Translations under genes and position numbers: made by a program
Part shown: piece after piece, positions 1 through 6,631 of the stretch
Layout of the letters: every line of letters starts with the position of its first letter
How positions within the stretch are numbered: position 1 is the first letter of the stretch
Notes under the pieces: model-generated
What the model was told of the DNA's origin: nothing
Seen by the model: only the letters and a program-made list of their open reading frames with translations
The model's database searches: none
Source of the DNA: an uncultured Bacteroidales bacterium
Lineage (GTDB): Bacteria; Bacteroidota; Bacteroidia; Bacteroidales; UBA932
DNA length: 13,986 nt
Assembly: GCA_937898205.1 (NCBI GenBank)
Contig: CALEJC010000131.1
Location: 1-13,986 of the forward strand
Direction of reading: 5' to 3'

Positions 1-113
1 CATCAGTTCCAGCACACGTTGAGATGATGGGATTCCTCGGCATCGGTAACAACCCAATGGTAGGTTGTACAGTTGCTTGTGCGGTTGACGTTGCTACTGC
101 GCTTAATAGGTAA
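1..113 (+). CDS. GGGtGRT-family protein, C-terminal fragment
   Basis: Only the last 37 codons are in the window, read in the frame of the TAA at 111-113; the gene starts upstream. The residues include SVPAHVEMMGFLGIGNNPMV, followed by a small-residue-rich tail ending in LNR. From memory this matches the C-terminus of the GGGtGRT protein family, a conserved protein of about 330 residues in Bacteroidetes and Firmicutes whose function I do not know. The gene is followed at once by a chain of hairpins and a strong terminator, so it is probably the last gene of its transcript. The call rests on a short stretch but the match is distinctive. Confidence 0.72.
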   Translation, partial: SVPAHVEMMGFLGIGNNPMVGCTVACAVDVATALNR

Positions 114-116
114 GAG

Positions 117-169
117 ATTACCGGTCAAGCCGGTAATGACGCTGAGTCATGCCCGACCCGATCGGGCAT
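117..169. other. Chain of three abutting hairpins downstream of the GGGtGRT gene
   Basis: Three perfect inverted repeats lie end to end, each with a 5-nt loop. The first is ATTACCGG (117-124) with CCGGTAAT (130-137). The second is ATGAC (136-140) with GTCAT (146-150). The third is ATGCCCGA (149-156) with TCGGGCAT (162-169). Neighbouring stems share an AT dinucleotide, so the small middle stem can form fully only if the outer two give up their terminal pairs. There is no T-tract after any of the three, so they are not classical terminators. They could be a 3' end structure that protects the mRNA, part of a small RNA, or a palindromic repeat element. Confidence 0.6.
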
Positions 170-186
170 CTCACTACCAAATAGTT

Positions 187-215
187 AAAGAGACACCCTC
201 GAAGGGTGTCTCTTT
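187..215. terminator. Bidirectional intrinsic terminator, 12-bp perfect stem
   Basis: AAAGAGACACCC (187-198) pairs perfectly with GGGTGTCTCTTT (204-215) around the loop TCGAA. The sequence TTTATTTT follows on the plus strand and an AT-rich run follows on the minus strand. It would end transcripts of the GGGtGRT gene from the left and of the DUF418 gene from the right. The DUF418 stop codon (214-216 on the minus strand) is inside the stem. Confidence 0.88.
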
Positions 216-1398
216 ATTTTCCTATCCATGTAGCCTTGTGCCAAAGCTGCTCAAATGGACCTCTTTTGTGATGTTTCAACCACCATGTGCAGAAGATAAT
301 CTGGATCATAATGAATGCGACTCCCATCAGGAAGCTTGCTGTGTGGCCGAAATATCTGAATAAGCCGAATCCCCAATTGTAGAATAACATTGCTCCAATA
401 ATTGATTGTCCAAGGTAGTTTGTCAGACTCATTCTGCCATATGGAGCTATTTTAATCAGCCAGAGCTTGGCCGAGGTCTTATAGTAAAGAAGGGTTACTC
501 CAGATACAATAACAAGCATCATGGCAAGATTCTTCCACATATTCAGTGCAACTTCAAGTCCATGTGACACACTAGCTATATCACAGAGTCCTGGGACTAT
601 AAAATACAGCGGGATAAGTATTGCTGTAGAGCAGACAGAGGTGATGAGCACTTTCTTCCATGTCTTGAGGTTGGTGCCCTCATTGTAGAATAATCTCTTT
701 CTGCCCAACATTATACCCATAAGAAAGAACATAATGTTCTGTGTGAAGCGGCCGTTCTCTATCGCCCACAGGAAGTTGATGGGGAGGCCATTCTTGATTC
801 CGGCCACAGCGACATCAATTATGCTGCCCTGAGACTGAGCAATTTCTACAGCTCCGAAAAATTTGCCGCTTCCAAGGTCAAGAATATGTGCAGAAGGATC
901 AATCAAGCCACGTACAATGCAGAAAAGCTCTATCGGCTGCAGCATCAGCACTAAGATTGCTGCACAGATAAGCTTGTCGCTTGCCCTGATAAAAGGAATG
1001 ACTAGCAGACCGCATGCTGCATATACAAAGAGTATATCTCCGTTAAAGAACAGTAGGTCAAAAAGACCAAACAGCATCAGAAGTACCATTCTCCATGCAA
1101 ACCTTCCTCTGAAATCGTAATTCTTTTGGGCCTGATTGTCATGCTGAATGAAGAAGCTTAATCCAAAAAGCAAAGCAAAGATAGCATACATCTTGCCTGC
1201 AAGTAGGAAGAATGTTCCGTCCCAGACAGCATTGTTAATGGTCTCCCAAAACTCATTCTTAGGTTCTGGGAAAAGATAGAAGTTAAGCTGTTCGATAAAG
1301 TGTATAAGAATGATTCCTGCCATGGCTATGCCTCGCAGAATGTCGGCAATATCAATTCTAGTGTTTGCCTTAATAGATGGAGCGTATTTATATGACAT
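214..1398 (-). CDS. DUF418 domain-containing integral membrane protein (YeiB-like)
   Basis: A 394-residue polytopic membrane protein with about ten hydrophobic segments. The N-terminus has IDIADILRGIAMAGIILIHF, the usual opening of the YeiB/DUF418 family. The C-terminal half has YGRMSLTNYLGQSIIGAM and ends with the family-typical GPFEQLWHKATW. The family's role is not firmly known; it is often annotated as a putative transport or acyltransferase-like membrane protein. The frame stays open upstream to 1479. I chose the ATG at 1398 because the DUF418 domain begins right after it, whereas the upstream extension runs into the divergent esterase gene. I see no clear promoter; the nearest box is an imperfect TATATTTA (1413-1406). 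The 3' end sits in the shared terminator. Confidence 0.88.
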   Translation of the reverse strand: MSYKYAPSIKANTRIDIADILRGIAMAGIILIHFIEQLNFYLFPEPKNEFWETINNAVWDGTFFLLAGKMYAIFALLFGLSFFIQHDNQAQKNYDFRGRFAWRMVLLMLFGLFDLLFFNGDILFVYAACGLLVIPFIRASDKLICAAILVLMLQPIELFCIVRGLIDPSAHILDLGSGKFFGAVEIAQSQGSIIDVAVAGIKNGLPINFLWAIENGRFTQNIMFFLMGIMLGRKRLFYNEGTNLKTWKKVLITSVCSTAILIPLYFIVPGLCDIASVSHGLEVALNMWKNLAMMLVIVSGVTLLYYKTSAKLWLIKIAPYGRMSLTNYLGQSIIGAMLFYNWGFGLFRYFGHTASFLMGVAFIMIQIIFCTWWLKHHKRGPFEQLWHKATWIGK

Positions 1399-1448
1399 GA
1401 TTTTGTAAATATACAAGTAATTAAAATATGAAGTGACAAATAATTCCA

Positions 1449-1456
1449 TATATTTG
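1449..1456 (+). promoter_or_regulatory. Candidate Bacteroides-type -7 box (TATATTTG)
   Basis: An exact TAnnTTTG match ends 30 nt before the chosen ATG of the esterase gene. The transcript would start near 1460, giving a leader of about 27 nt. No TTTG lies at the usual upstream distance, so this is half a promoter by sequence. Confidence 0.4.
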
Positions 1457-1486
1457 CTGAAACAACTACTTCTAACCAAAATCGTT

Positions 1487-2281
1487 ATGATGATCCTTAA
1501 AGATGTTCTTAAACTTCCGACAGCTTTGTTTATATTATTTCTTCTATGCTCTTGCGGGCATAATAATCATAATGATTATGATGTATATCTCCTTATAGGT
1601 CAGTCAAATATGGCTGGACGAGGGCCTCTTTCCCGGGAGGATACAACGACTATTGAAGATGACGTCTATCTGCTCAATGCAGAGGGTCTCCCTGAACCCG
1701 CAAAAGCTCCGTTTAATAGATATAGTACAATCCGCAAGGATCTCAGCATCCAGGGAGAAAATCCTGCGAGAAGTTTCGCTTCAGCAATGCGTGCCCACAA
1801 TGGCCGTCCTGTGCTTCTTGTGGTCAATGCCAGAGGGGGCAGCTCGATCTCATCGTGGCTCAAGGATGCGCCAGCTCCGGCAAAGAGGCCGCAATATTAT
1901 AGCGAGGCGGTGAGGCGCACCAAACAAGCCTTGCAATACGGGGAACTGAAGGCAATTTTATGGCATCAAGGCGAGAGCGACTCTGATAGCACAAGAGCTG
2001 CCGCTTATCTTGACCGTATCCAAAAACTTGCATCTGATCTTCGCACAGATCTCTGCAATGGGGAAGCTGTCCCATTTATTGTAGGAGAGATTTTACACTC
2101 CCACGACAATGCCGCAATCTTTAATCCTGTGATCAATCAAGCAAGCGCCCTCATTCCTAACTCTGCTTGTGTGAGCTCCGAGGGGCTTGTTGCACTCCCG
2201 GATAATCTGCATTTTGATACTGCTTCTCAGTTGGAGCTTGGTAAACGTTATGCTCAAAAATTGATTTGGTTAAATTTTTGA
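1487..2281 (+). CDS. CE6/SASA-family carbohydrate esterase, predicted lipoprotein
   Basis: A 264-residue exported esterase of the SGNH-like sialate O-acetylesterase/acetylxylan esterase group. Residues 1-23 are a lipoprotein signal ending in LLCSC, with Cys23 the likely lipidated residue. The nucleophile motif is IGQSNMAGRG (Ser40). The block WHQGESD starts at about residue 159. The catalytic Asp-x-x-His is DNLH (239-242), followed by the family-typical D-x-x-x-x-x-x-G run. It probably removes O-acetyl groups from a glycan at the cell surface or in the periplasm. The frame is open from a GTG at 1433, but the signal peptide starts at the ATGs at 1487 or 1490, and a -7 box lies just upstream. 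The DUF1295 gene follows after 34 bp and is likely co-transcribed. It is not part of a recognisable SusC/SusD locus. Confidence 0.85.
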   Translation: MMILKDVLKLPTALFILFLLCSCGHNNHNDYDVYLLIGQSNMAGRGPLSREDTTTIEDDVYLLNAEGLPEPAKAPFNRYSTIRKDLSIQGENPARSFASAMRAHNGRPVLLVVNARGGSSISSWLKDAPAPAKRPQYYSEAVRRTKQALQYGELKAILWHQGESDSDSTRAAAYLDRIQKLASDLRTDLCNGEAVPFIVGEILHSHDNAAIFNPVINQASALIPNSACVSSEGLVALPDNLHFDTASQLELGKRYAQKLIWLNF

Positions 2282-2315
2282 ATATGTCAACACGTAATTA
2301 TTAATTAACATTATT

Positions 2316-3119
2316 ATGAACTATATTTTGATTCTCCTTGCCGTTTCGCTGGCGGTTTCAGGATTAGGGTGGATTTATTTCATCTATTTTTTCAGCATCG
2401 GATATGGATTTGGCGTATCCGCTCTCGCTCTTGCAATTGCCTTTATCTTTAAGGATGTCCTCACAGTGCCGACAGCTTTGTTGTGTACTGTAATGTTTAT
2501 ATTTGGTTGCAGGCTCGGTCTATATCTCCTCACCAGAGAAAAGAGATCTCCGGAGTATAAAAAGATCCTATATGGTCCGGATTCAGCTAAAAAGAAGCCT
2601 CTCTTTGTGGTCATTACGGTATGGATCTTCTGCGCCATGCTTTATGTGGGTCAGGTCAGCCCTGTGGCTTTCTTCCTGGCTAACAAGTCTGCAGGTGCTC
2701 CTGTAAATGAACTTTGGGCTTGGATTGGTGTCGTTTTGATGGCTTCCGGAGTGCTGCTTGAAAGTGTGGCGGATGCACAGAAAAAAGCGGCTAAGAAAGT
2801 GAATAAAAACAGATTTGTAGATACAGGTGTGTATAGACTTGTGCGCTGTCCAAACTATCTTGGTGAGCTGGTGATCTGGACGGGTTCATTCATCGTCTGC
2901 ATTGGCGCATGTTGCTCATGGTGGCAGTGGCTCATCGCAGCCATCGGCTATATGGGCATCGTATATGTGATGTTCAGCGGTGCAAGAAGACTTGAGATCC
3001 GCCAAAACGGTGCCTATGGTAAAGATCCTGAATATCAGGCATATATAAAGAAGACACCGATCCTTCTTCCGTTTGTCCCTATCTACAGCGTTGAGAAGCA
3101 CAAGTGGCTTCAGGCATAG
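2316..3119 (+). CDS. DUF1295 membrane protein (steroid 5-alpha-reductase/ICMT-like fold)
   Basis: A 267-residue integral membrane protein with about seven hydrophobic segments. The diagnostic part is the C-terminal half: FVDTGVYRLVRCPNYLGE (residues 168-184), then LEIRQ and the DPEYQAYIKKTPILLPF-type tail. This resembles DUF1295 and the wider family of membrane methyltransferases and steroid 5-alpha-reductase-like enzymes. The family usually reads R-x-x-R-H-P-N-Y; here the His is Cys178. The substrate is unknown. An NADPH-linked reductase or a methyl transfer to a lipid are both possible. It lies 34 bp downstream of the esterase and ends 9 bp from the convergent acetyltransferase stop, with no terminator in between. 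Confidence 0.82.
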   Translation: MNYILILLAVSLAVSGLGWIYFIYFFSIGYGFGVSALALAIAFIFKDVLTVPTALLCTVMFIFGCRLGLYLLTREKRSPEYKKILYGPDSAKKKPLFVVITVWIFCAMLYVGQVSPVAFFLANKSAGAPVNELWAWIGVVLMASGVLLESVADAQKKAAKKVNKNRFVDTGVYRLVRCPNYLGELVIWTGSFIVCIGACCSWWQWLIAAIGYMGIVYVMFSGARRLEIRQNGAYGKDPEYQAYIKKTPILLPFVPIYSVEKHKWLQA

Positions 3120-3128
3120 AAGCTGGTG

Positions 3129-3647
3129 CTAAACATCCATCCCCATGATGTAGTCATTCATATAGAAACCGTGGCCGATGGGGAAGTCTCCCTGGCTGAG
3201 GATTTTCATCCCGAGGTGTTTGTAGAACTCCACAGCAGGGTTGTCACGGTTGACATTCAATCTGATTCTGGCGCGCTGACCGCAGCTGCACTCACGTGCA
3301 AATGTGACGGCGTGCCTGATTAGTTTCCTGCCCAGACCGCAGCCTTGCTCTGAAGGGAGAATATATAATTTCTGCAGATGAAATTCGAGTGTGCCGTCCT
3401 CTGCTGCCCCTTCCGGCCGGATGGACATATAGCCACATGCAACGCCTTCATTATAAGCTATATAGAATATGTGACCATCGCTGATTTGCTTCTGCAGACT
3501 CTCTGTGGAATACATCCGGTCCATCATATAGTCCATCTGCTCCGACGACAAAATCTCTTTATATGTATCACGGAAGATGATATCTGCAAGATGCTGTATC
3601 TGATTGATGTCGCTGTCTGTGGCTTTTATGATTTGGTATTCTTTCAT
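3129..3647 (-). CDS. GNAT family N-acetyltransferase
   Basis: A 172-residue single-domain GNAT protein. The acetyl-CoA-binding motif A is LYILPSEQGCGLGRKLI (residues 94-110), with the pyrophosphate loop Q-G-C-G-L-G. Motif B follows as NPAVEFYKHLGM (136-147), where Tyr142 is at the position of the usual general acid. Members acetylate amino groups of small molecules or protein N-termini; nothing here names the substrate. The codon before the ATG at 3647 is an in-frame GTG, and I preferred the ATG. The gene is transcribed divergently from the CE7-like esterase across a 78-bp gap. Confidence 0.87.
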   Translation of the reverse strand: MKEYQIIKATDSDINQIQHLADIIFRDTYKEILSSEQMDYMMDRMYSTESLQKQISDGHIFYIAYNEGVACGYMSIRPEGAAEDGTLEFHLQKLYILPSEQGCGLGRKLIRHAVTFARECSCGQRARIRLNVNRDNPAVEFYKHLGMKILSQGDFPIGHGFYMNDYIMGMDV

Positions 3648-3698
3648 CACTCTAATATTTGAGTCGTAAAATTATAGAGAATATTTGAAAAGAGTAAT

Positions 3699-3706
3699 TA
3701 TCTTTG
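3699..3706 (+). promoter_or_regulatory. Candidate -7 box (TATCTTTG) for the CE7-like esterase gene
   Basis: An exact TAnnTTTG match lies 19 nt before the ATG, which predicts a start near 3710 and a leader of about 15 nt. A TTTG at 3684-3687 is too close (11-nt gap) to be the partner box. The same octamer recurs before the genes at 6632 and 10635. Confidence 0.45.
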
Positions 3707-3725
3707 TTAAGATATACCACATATT

Positions 3726-5024
3726 ATGAATAAACGATACCTTTTGCTTAGCCTCCTCGTGGGCTTTTCTCTCATCTGCTCGCTGAGCGCCAATGCTCAA
3801 TTTTCCGCAGAGCGTCGTGCCTATGTAGAATCAATTTCTGTCCCTGATCATCCCGATCGCGTCTATGCTGTAGGGGAGCAGGCAAAGCTTCGCCTTGAAG
3901 CCTATGCCGGCGGAGTGCCGCTTGACGGCGTGTGGGTAAGATATCAGTCTGGCGACGAATTGATGCCGCCGCAGGTCAAGGATTCCGTGCAGTTCCGTCA
4001 GGGCGTGGCATATTTGCCGATTGGCACCCGCACAGAACCGGGCTTCAGAACAATCAGCTATGAGTTTGAGGTTGCAGGCCAGAAGTATCGTGATATGGTC
4101 AATGTAGGCTTCTCTCCAGAGAAACTGCAGCCGCTGACTCCGGTGCCCGCAGATTTTGATGCTTTCTGGGCAAAAGCTCTTGCAGAAGCAGAGGCAGTGG
4201 ATCTCAATCCTGTAGTCACTCCGCTCCCTCAATATAGCACAGAAACAGTGGAAGTTTCAAAAGTAAAGCTCACAGTCGGCCCGGGCGGTAGAAATATCTA
4301 TGCCTACCTCTCACGACCTAAAGACGGCAAGAAACACCCTGTGCTTTTTGATCCACCGGGAGCTGGCAATCGCAAAAGATCTCCGTCAACATTCTATGCT
4401 GAGCGCGGCTATATATACATGAATATCAATATACATCACGATGCCGACAGCGAGCTTCCTGATGATCAGTATCAGGCTATCGTGGATCCGATTGCAGACT
4501 ATACCCACATCGGCATCGAAAATCCTGATTCCTTCTATTACAAAGCAGTATATGCTGCATGCTCACGCTGTATCGACTATCTATGCTCACTCCCTGATTG
4601 GGATGGCAAGAATGTCGGTGTGACCGGTGGAAGTCAGGGTGGTGCACTCACGATTGTGACAGCCGCTCTTAATGATAAGGTTACATTCTGCGCTCCTTTC
4701 TATCCGGCGCTTTGCGATCTCCTGGGCGCGACCAAGGGTAGAGCTCCGGGCTGGCCAAAGTACTACCTCAATGGTCCCGAGAAGGCAGGTGCGGAGAAGA
4801 CTCTTGCCTACTATGACGTGGCCAATTTTGCACGCAAAGTCAGCTGTCCTGTCTTCTTTGCCTTTGGATTTAACGATCCAACTTGCTGTCCGACAAGTAA
4901 TTTTGCCACATATAATGTGATCACTGCACCTAAGACACTGGCGGCCACATTTACCAATGGCCACTGGCGTTTTTCTGCAACCAATCAGGAAGCTATCGCC
5001 TGGATGGAATCGCAGCTGAAGTAA
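3726..5024 (+). CDS. Exported CE7-like acetyl esterase (acetylxylan esterase/deacetylase family)
   Basis: A 432-residue secreted alpha/beta hydrolase. Residues 1-24 are a signal peptide with likely cleavage after SANA. Residues 35-130 look like a beta-rich Ig-like domain. The catalytic domain starts near LTPVPADFDAFW (137-148), a typical CE7 opening. The nucleophile is in GGSQGG (Ser303). The acid is Asp384 in GFNDPTCCPTS, and His413 in NGHW is the likely catalytic His. CE7 members usually carry R-G-Q after the first conserved strand and H-E at the catalytic His; here these read MNINIHHD (232-239) and H-W. The enzyme is therefore a divergent member, probably deacetylating sugars or polysaccharide fragments in the periplasm. 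It stops 1 bp from the convergent metallophosphoesterase stop codon. Confidence 0.85.
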   Translation: MNKRYLLLSLLVGFSLICSLSANAQFSAERRAYVESISVPDHPDRVYAVGEQAKLRLEAYAGGVPLDGVWVRYQSGDELMPPQVKDSVQFRQGVAYLPIGTRTEPGFRTISYEFEVAGQKYRDMVNVGFSPEKLQPLTPVPADFDAFWAKALAEAEAVDLNPVVTPLPQYSTETVEVSKVKLTVGPGGRNIYAYLSRPKDGKKHPVLFDPPGAGNRKRSPSTFYAERGYIYMNINIHHDADSELPDDQYQAIVDPIADYTHIGIENPDSFYYKAVYAACSRCIDYLCSLPDWDGKNVGVTGGSQGGALTIVTAALNDKVTFCAPFYPALCDLLGATKGRAPGWPKYYLNGPEKAGAEKTLAYYDVANFARKVSCPVFFAFGFNDPTCCPTSNFATYNVITAPKTLAATFTNGHWRFSATNQEAIAWMESQLK

Positions 5025-5025
5025 A

Positions 5026-5889
5026 TTACAATAGTTCCCAAACGAGTTGAAGCCCTTTGTCTGTGACGATGACACGCAGATATTCAGGGGCTTCAATTTC
5101 GTCTCTGATAGTACCTACGACAGTATATCTCACACCGTTAAATGTCAAGTCTTCACGATAATGATCGTGTCCTTGGAGCACCAGGTCTACCTTGTTTTCA
5201 CTCAAAAAATCCATCAGCTCAAGAGTCTCATCAAAATTAAGATTGCCGGAAGTGTTTTGAGTGTGGTCTGAGTTGAAGATATTGGTGTGAGTCATGATGA
5301 TGCAATGGCGATAACTGCTTCGATTATCCTTGAGGAAGCTCTTGATCCACCTTGTCTGTTTTCTTCCGAGAGTGCCGGTTGCAGTGTCGAGTACTATGTA
5401 GAGGTCTTTGGCTGATGCTGATTTGGCCTCAAACCAGTATACCGATGGACCTATAAGCGACTTGTACTCTTCCCATCCGTCAAAAAACAGGTCATGGTTG
5501 CCCAAAACGGTGAAGATAGGGTAGTTATAGTTATGCTTGTCCGGATCATACTTGATAGCCTCCATATATCTTGGAAGTTTTCCAATCTTATCTGTGCAAT
5601 CTCCCAGTTGTACTCCAAAATCAGCCTTGGCGTCGCCTCGCAGTGCGGCATTGAACTCATCAAGATTGACTGAAGTTTCATTGATGTGAGGGTCTGTGCA
5701 TACATAAAATGTATATTCCTCATCCACCTCAATTGAGCTTACTGCTTTGTCGGAGGTCATTGAAATGCTCTGGTCAAATCTATCTCCTACAACCTGACTT
5801 GTGGGTACAACCAGGCCCTTGAAGTCAAGCATGTCACACCCATTCAAAACCGCTGCAATAGAGCAAAACAATATTATTCTTTTTACCAT
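5026..5889 (-). CDS. Metallophosphoesterase, predicted lipoprotein
   Basis: A 287-residue calcineurin-like phosphoesterase anchored by a lipoprotein signal (AAVLNGC, lipidated Cys18). Metal-ligand motifs appear in canonical order: DPH (residues 66-68), GDCTD (96-100), GNHD (130-133), MTHTN with a single His (201), and GHDH (240-243). Together these form a complete two-metal site. It likely cleaves a phosphomonoester or phosphodiester at the cell envelope; the substrate is not evident. It overlaps the end of the upstream barrel-like gene by 7 nt (16 nt if the ATG at 5898 is used). The two genes are thus one transcript and probably translationally coupled. I prefer 5889 because MVKR leads directly into the signal. 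Confidence 0.88.
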   Translation of the reverse strand: MVKRIILFCSIAAVLNGCDMLDFKGLVVPTSQVVGDRFDQSISMTSDKAVSSIEVDEEYTFYVCTDPHINETSVNLDEFNAALRGDAKADFGVQLGDCTDKIGKLPRYMEAIKYDPDKHNYNYPIFTVLGNHDLFFDGWEEYKSLIGPSVYWFEAKSASAKDLYIVLDTATGTLGRKQTRWIKSFLKDNRSSYRHCIIMTHTNIFNSDHTQNTSGNLNFDETLELMDFLSENKVDLVLQGHDHYREDLTFNGVRYTVVGTIRDEIEAPEYLRVIVTDKGLQLVWELL

Positions 5890-6557
5890 CTGTAACATAG
5901 TCCAAGAGTTCCGGATAATTGATAATAATCGCTTGACATATTGAAGGTTCCGGCAGGTTTATAACCAACCCCGAAATTGATGCCTACGGCCTTGCTCGGA
6001 TACCAGCAACCTTCAAGCAACAAGGTCATCTGATATTGCCTCTCCAGCTCAAACATCTCGCTGTTGGTAATGATAAAATCCAGATCCCAAGCATCAATCT
6101 TCTCAAGGAAACGGAACCCTATCTCATAGAAATAGTTCAAAGGCTCAGAGATCTTACCGTCCTTGCCGGCGATAGATCGATAGTAGTAACCCACTGTGCC
6201 ATAGAACCAATCTGCATCAATCCCAAATCCCAAACCCGCGGCAGAATTGCTGATGGACGCTTGACGCGAATAATGGAGCAATGCTTCCGCCTTGATACGA
6301 CCCCAGCTGAGGTCGTGAAATATCTCCGGGCGCAGCTCCAATGCTGTCCGACCGATACTGCTATACATCAAGCCCCCTCTTACGGCAAAGAGCTCATCAA
6401 GGCTGTGCTCTCCTTCAATTGAACTTGATATAAATGCTCCATGTGATGCTTTGTCTCCGGCTTTGAGACGAAGTCTGAGTGCAGAATCTTGTGCTTCAAG
6501 GATATATGCACTGCATGTCAGCAGTGCAAAAATTAAAACGAGTTTGACTTTAGTCAT
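5883..6557 (-). CDS. Predicted outer-membrane beta-barrel protein of unknown function
   Basis: A 224-residue exported protein. Residues 1-23 form a Sec signal peptide with likely cleavage after LEAQ. The mature part has no hydrophobic helix but has many alternating aromatic and polar segments, such as DWFYGTVGYYYRSI and VGINFGVGYKPAGTF. It ends in an aromatic residue (CYRW), as outer-membrane barrels often do. I do not recognise a named family. It is first in an operon with the overlapping metallophosphoesterase gene, suggesting the two act together at the envelope. The start is supported by a well-matched promoter about 20 nt upstream. Confidence 0.68.
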   Translation of the reverse strand: MTKVKLVLIFALLTCSAYILEAQDSALRLRLKAGDKASHGAFISSSIEGEHSLDELFAVRGGLMYSSIGRTALELRPEIFHDLSWGRIKAEALLHYSRQASISNSAAGLGFGIDADWFYGTVGYYYRSIAGKDGKISEPLNYFYEIGFRFLEKIDAWDLDFIITNSEMFELERQYQMTLLLEGCWYPSKAVGINFGVGYKPAGTFNMSSDYYQLSGTLGLCYRW

Positions 6558-6580
6558 CTTCTATACCAATAATAATCAGA

Positions 6581-6612
6581 CAAACATAACAAATATTACT
6601 ATGTTAGACAAA
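6581..6612 (-). promoter_or_regulatory. Bacteroides-type promoter for the barrel protein-phosphoesterase operon
   Basis: Read on the minus strand, TTTG (6612-6609) is followed after exactly 20 nt by TATGTTTG (6588-6581). Both fit the known Bacteroides -33/-7 consensus (TTTG, TAnnTTTG). Transcription would begin near 6577, about 20 nt before the ATG at 6557. This is the best complete promoter in the window. Confidence 0.72.
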
Positions 6613-6619
6613 TTAAGCG

Positions 6620-6627
6620 TATCTTTG
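6620..6627 (+). promoter_or_regulatory. -7 box (TATCTTTG) abutting the start codon of the fusion gene
   Basis: An exact TAnnTTTG match ends 5 nt before the ATG at 6632. By analogy with the consensus, transcription would start at about 6631-6632, giving a leaderless or nearly leaderless mRNA. It is the only plus-strand match in the 74-bp gap. The TTTG box of the divergent promoter ends 7 bp to its left. Confidence 0.5.
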
Positions 6628-6631
6628 AACT

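Noticed and set aside
1399..1479. Longer N-terminus for the DUF418 protein
   Set aside because: The extension runs across the divergent gap and into the esterase leader. The family domain starts just after the ATG at 1398.
1433..1486. GTG start at 1433 for the esterase
   Set aside because: It would put 18 residues before a good lipoprotein signal, and the predicted -7 box at 1449-1456 would lie inside the coding region.
1433..5024. The two esterases as part of a polysaccharide utilisation locus
   Set aside because: There are no SusC/SusD-like genes, glycoside hydrolases or hybrid two-component regulators nearby. The esterases are separated by unrelated genes.
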